Shown piece after piece: positions 7,250-9,801 of a stretch of DNA of 9,801 nt. This DNA is from HyVt-560 sp964577195 (lineage in GTDB: Bacteria > Pseudomonadota > Gammaproteobacteria > UWMA-0217). Every line of letters starts with the position of its first letter. Position 1 is the stretch's first letter. Below the pieces are notes generated by a model, which was not told the origin of the DNA, searched no databases, and saw nothing but the letters and a program-made list of their open reading frames with translations. The DNA lies in contig CAZNYF010000113.1 in the NCBI GenBank assembly GCA_964577195.1, forward strand, positions 1 through 9,801, written 5' to 3'. Both the position numbers and the translations under genes were made by a program.

Positions 7250-7783
7250 TTGAGTTGCTTGATGAGGCAATACAGAATTTTTCAAACGCCTGAAGAGCTA
7301 GGCAAATTCGCTCGTAGTGGACGAAAAGCTCAGAAGCTCGGCTTACGCGAAGCTGCGCCTCAGGCTAATGTTGGACCTCGATTTTTGTCTGAATTTGAAA
7401 GAGGTAAGCCAACAGCAGAGTTAGCTAAAGTGATCTCAGCCGTACATGCGGCTGGTTTGGATTTTGCGGTGGTGAAACGAGCTGCCTCTGAAAACTTGCC
7501 AGCAAATCATGCAAGTTATTACTCCAAGCTTGTGGATACGGAATTCCCATACGACTGGTCTAACAGGCAGATGAGCGTCAGTACGTTTATTCAAAAAGTG
7601 CTTAAGGCTGCTCGCTTTAACGACATGCTCAAAATAGTCTCTTATTTTGGTTTTGACACGGTAAGTAATGAATTACCTTGTCTCGAAAATACTGCATTAA
7701 GTGATAAGGTAATTTCGATATTATTGCGTATTCAAAAAGGTATGTTATTAGCCCATTGCCAACGTCATGATTCTGCATCGTAG
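7250..7783 (+). CDS. HipB-like XRE-family antitoxin/transcription regulator
   Basis: A 177-residue protein whose N-terminal part (about 14-76) is a Cro/C1-type helix-turn-helix of the HipB type: EELGKFARSGRKAQKLGLREAA, then NVGPRFLSEFERGKPTAELAKVISAVHAAGLDF. The RFLSEFERGKPTAELAKV stretch is the recognisable HipB signature. The C-terminal part (about 88-165) has no HTH; its YDWSNRQMSVSTFIQKVLKAARFNDMLKIVSYFG segment resembles modules I associate with partners of AbiEii-type toxins, and probably contacts the toxin. TTG 7250 is preferred as start because AGGA (7238-7241) is eight bases upstream; ATG 7262 would be 20 bases from it but remains possible (173 residues). The gene overlaps the nucleotidyltransferase gene by 17 bases, so the pair is co-translated. 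The expected role is to neutralise the toxin and repress the operon through 7228-7243. The HTH is certain, the antitoxin role inferred from pairing. Confidence 0.85.
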   Translation: MSCLMRQYRIFQTPEELGKFARSGRKAQKLGLREAAPQANVGPRFLSEFERGKPTAELAKVISAVHAAGLDFAVVKRAASENLPANHASYYSKLVDTEFPYDWSNRQMSVSTFIQKVLKAARFNDMLKIVSYFGFDTVSNELPCLENTALSDKVISILLRIQKGMLLAHCQRHDSAS

Positions 7784-8522
7784 TATTTTACGTCCTGAAG
7801 CTGATACGTTATTTGGTGTATTGGCTTGTGCTCCAGAGATGGAGGGACTAACACTCGTCGGTGGAACCGCTCTGGCACTGCAAATTGGCCATCGTGTCAG
7901 TCTGGATTTTGATTTTGCTCAATTTGGCGGTACCTTGCCTGTGTTTGCCATTGATCAATTGTTTTCTCGGCTCAAGCAGCAGGGGCATCAGGCACAGTTG
8001 ATTGCTAATTCCTCTGAGATCACTCGGTTTAAAATCAATCACGCTAAAAATTTACTCGACTATGCGCGTGATTACGTTATTGATGGTGTGAAAGTCACTT
8101 TTTTTATACACGGAAAAAATCAGCTACAAGAAGCATTTTACAAGTCAGCCAAGAAGCTGCATCAAGCAGATATACATTTTGATATTTTGGGGTTGGAGGG
8201 GCTTGAAGTCGCAAAAACACTCGTATTGGCTGATCGAGTACGCTCACGGGATTTGTACGATCTTTACATACTAATGCGAGATCATAATTACTCCTTGGAT
8301 ACGTTATTTTCCAGAGTTAGAGAGCTTGGCACCGTGGATGACCCAGAACACTATAAAGCGATTATGCGCGGTGAAATACCATTGGATAATGAAGATGAAG
8401 GGCTTGAATCGATCGAGATAGGTACCGGTTACAAGAAAATGTATGCGTATTTTAACCACCAGATAGACGAATACGAAACGGAGTTAGCACGAGACCATTT
8501 TCTTAACCTTCCAGACTTCTAG
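7767..8522 (+). CDS. AbiEii/AbiGii-type nucleotidyltransferase toxin
   Basis: A 251-residue nucleotidyltransferase-fold protein of the AbiEii/MenA group, toxins of type IV-like systems and phage abortive infection; characterised relatives transfer nucleotides, in some cases to tRNA 3' ends. Visible motifs: LVGGTALALQIGHRVSLDFDF (30-50), with Gly32-Gly33-Thr34 of the nucleotide-binding turn, Arg43 and Ser45, and metal-binding Asp47 and Asp49; then EVAKTLVLADRVRSRDLYDLYIL (147-169), with Lys150 and the RDLYDLY helix conserved in the family. Length fits a single-domain member. ATG 7767 lies inside the 3' end of the regulator gene with no separate ribosome site, so it should be made by coupling and kept at or below antitoxin level. 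It pairs with a HipB-like XRE protein instead of the classical AbiEi winged-helix antitoxin. All motif residues are present, so it is probably active. The substrate cannot be read from the sequence. Confidence 0.9.
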   Translation: MILHRSILRPEADTLFGVLACAPEMEGLTLVGGTALALQIGHRVSLDFDFAQFGGTLPVFAIDQLFSRLKQQGHQAQLIANSSEITRFKINHAKNLLDYARDYVIDGVKVTFFIHGKNQLQEAFYKSAKKLHQADIHFDILGLEGLEVAKTLVLADRVRSRDLYDLYILMRDHNYSLDTLFSRVRELGTVDDPEHYKAIMRGEIPLDNEDEGLESIEIGTGYKKMYAYFNHQIDEYETELARDHFLNLPDF

Positions 8523-8681
8523 TACTCCAACAATATTGCTTTGATTCGGTGTATCCCTATCATCGTAGGTTGGCTTTGCCCGGTGCTGCAACAGTTATTG
8601 TCTTTATACCACTTTTAGCCCCTGTGGATTTGTTGGATAACGGCTGAGAATCAATTTGTGGAACTAATTCTAAAAATGCCT

Positions 8682-8698
8682 ACCTAAGCTTGATAGGT
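8682..8698. repeat. short imperfect palindrome upstream of the oxygenase
   Basis: ACCTAAGCTTGATAGGT has 5-base arms (ACCTA/TAGGT) around a centre holding AAGCTT. It lies about 80 bases before the oxygenase start and could be a regulator site or chance. The rest of the 256-base gap between the toxin gene and the oxygenase (8523-8778) shows no ORF, RNA or clear promoter. Confidence 0.2.
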
Positions 8699-8778
8699 CT
8701 CGAAAACGACGGCTTACCACTTTGAGCGAACAAAGCGCCCCGTTTGGTACACATTCAAATAACCTTAGGAAAGGTATC

Positions 8779-9603
8779 ATGACTGACCAATCAGAATTTG
8801 GGCTCGACTATTACAATAAGATACTACCGGTCGAGAAACTAGCCGCAATTGTAGCATCTGATGCTAAGAAATTTCAGCAAGCATTACCATTTCCCCATTT
8901 CTCTGTCGATAATTTATTTCCCGAAAAGTTACTTGAAAAAGTAGCTGAAGAATTTCCAGAGAAGTCTGCCGAGGGCTGGCAAAAATTCGATAATCCAAGA
9001 GAGAAAAAACTGGCGTCGAAAGGAGATGAGGCGTTGGGGCCTTATACCCGTGCTCTGATTAGTAACTTGAATTCAGGCACATTTATTCATTTTCTGGAAT
9101 CACTAACTGGCATTAAAGGTTTGTTGGCTGATCCTCATTTATTGGGGGGCGGTATGCACCGTATTTTGCCTGGCGGAAAATTAGCAGTGCACATAGATTT
9201 TAACAAGCATGAAAATTTATATTTAACTAGACGCTTGAATGTGTTGATTTATCTGAATAAAGATTGGGATGAATCTTTCGGTGGGTTTTTTGAGTTGTGG
9301 GATAAAGATATGCAGGAAGCCAAGGTTAAGTTTTTACCAAAATTTAACCGTCTTGTATTGTTTGCCACCGGTGAGCAAACTTGGCATGGCCACCCTGATC
9401 CGCTCACTTGCCCTGCAGACCGTTCTCGTCGCTCGATTGCTCTTTATTATTACACGGCAATGGACGAGAAGGTTCAGAATGAAGTGAACCACTCAACTGT
9501 ATTTCGGGAACGCCCAAACGAACAGCTGTTTACTGATACGAAGCGGAAAAATATCATCGAAGTGACAAAAAATATTGCCAGAAAAATTTTAGCCAGACAT
9601 TAA
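8779..9603 (+). CDS. 2OG-Fe(II)-dependent oxygenase (prolyl 4-hydroxylase-like)
   Basis: A 274-residue cytoplasmic dioxygenase of the 2-oxoglutarate/Fe(II) superfamily, which couples 2OG decarboxylation to hydroxylation of a substrate that cannot be named here. The double-stranded beta-helix core is at about 120-228: iron ligands His138 and Asp140 in LAVHIDFN, strand RRLNVLIYLNKDWDESFGGFFELWD, then the distal His (His203 or His205) in TWHGHPDPL, and Arg217/Arg218 in DRSRRSIALYYYT to bind the 2OG carboxylate. The N-terminal FPHFSVDNLFPEKLLEKVAEEFP (38-60) is also usual in this group. No signal peptide or membrane segment is seen. ATG 8779 is preferred because AGGAAAGG (8767-8774) lies just upstream; an in-frame TTG at 8722 would add 19 residues without such a site. 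The gene stands alone after the toxin gene. Relatives often sit in surface-polysaccharide or natural-product loci, but nothing in this window shows that. Confidence 0.88.
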   Translation: MTDQSEFGLDYYNKILPVEKLAAIVASDAKKFQQALPFPHFSVDNLFPEKLLEKVAEEFPEKSAEGWQKFDNPREKKLASKGDEALGPYTRALISNLNSGTFIHFLESLTGIKGLLADPHLLGGGMHRILPGGKLAVHIDFNKHENLYLTRRLNVLIYLNKDWDESFGGFFELWDKDMQEAKVKFLPKFNRLVLFATGEQTWHGHPDPLTCPADRSRRSIALYYYTAMDEKVQNEVNHSTVFRERPNEQLFTDTKRKNIIEVTKNIARKILARH

Positions 9604-9673
9604 AAAAATATCATTGATACGTGCAGAGTGACTTTGTTAAAGCAAGAGCCCGGCAGAAACGAAATATTTTTAG

Positions 9674-9801
9674 CGGTCAAGCTGGCCCGGCGATACTGAA
9701 TTTACAGACTACAAAAATCGTTTTTTCTTTACCGCCGGCATTTATCATATTGTTAATAAAGATTGGGGCTTTGGCGGTGGCGCACGTTTTAAACAAGCCT
9801 C
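9674..9801 (+). pseudogene. possible outer-membrane beta-barrel fragment without a start codon, runs off the right edge
   Basis: The frame starting after the TAG at 9671-9673 stays open to the edge and reads RSSWPGDTEFTDYKNRFFFT, then AGIYHIVNKDWGFGGGARFK. The aromatic, glycine-rich alternation looks like strands and turns of an outer-membrane beta-barrel. The frame has no ATG, GTG or TTG in the window, so it is either an internal piece of a decayed or frameshifted gene or chance. A second frame opening at GTG 9621 is also open to the edge, and a frameshift between the two cannot be excluded. I do not recognise a specific family. Confidence 0.3.

Noticed and set aside
8722..8778. TTG start giving a 293-residue oxygenase
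   Set aside because: There is no ribosome site before TTG 8722, whereas ATG 8779 has AGGAAAGG at the right distance and the family does not need the extra 19 residues.
1..9801. CRISPR array, tRNA, rRNA, insertion sequence or attachment site
   Set aside because: Reading through the gaps, I saw no regularly spaced repeats, no cloverleaf-like segment, no transposase or integrase frame and no terminal inverted repeats with target duplications.

Overview
The window reads as chromosomal DNA of a Gram-negative gammaproteobacterium. The protein set (a NADH dehydrogenase-like/SelD fusion, a PhnD-like periplasmic binding protein with a Sec signal peptide, EgtD) would fit a Cellvibrio-like marine or soil lineage, but that assignment rests on general resemblance and is only a guess. 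All supported genes lie on the + strand.

Left part (1-1512): the 3' end of egtD, the methyltransferase that makes hercynine from histidine, runs in from the left edge. A small gene follows for a membrane-anchored thioredoxin-fold protein that has no cysteine at all.

Centre (1656-7021): a selenium block. It begins with a 753-residue protein in which an FAD/NAD(P)H oxidoreductase domain is fused to selenophosphate synthetase (SelD). It continues with a three-gene ABC importer: a periplasmic binding protein, an unusually compact ATPase, and a permease that carries two PhnE-like modules in one chain. Adjacency to SelD suggests that the importer carries a selenium oxyanion rather than phosphonate. 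A near-perfect stem-loop separates the binding-protein gene from the ATPase gene. A related sequence lies in the gap before selD, so the two look like copies of a short palindromic repeat.

Right part (7022-9603): a toxin-antitoxin module of a HipB-like XRE regulator and an AbiEii-type nucleotidyltransferase. It is preceded by a good sigma70-type promoter and a perfect inverted repeat at the predicted transcription start. A free-standing 2OG-Fe(II) oxygenase follows. The last ~130 bases hold an open frame with outer-membrane beta-barrel character but no start codon, possibly a decayed or frameshifted gene that continues past the edge.

The most interesting reading joins the first two parts. 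Hercynine (EgtD product) and selenophosphate (SelD product) are the two precursors of selenoneine, so egtD close to selD and a candidate selenium importer may be the edge of a selenoneine or mixed ergothioneine/selenoneine locus. The genes that would prove it (an EgtB/SenA-like enzyme and a SenB-like selenosugar synthase) are not in the window and would have to lie to the left.
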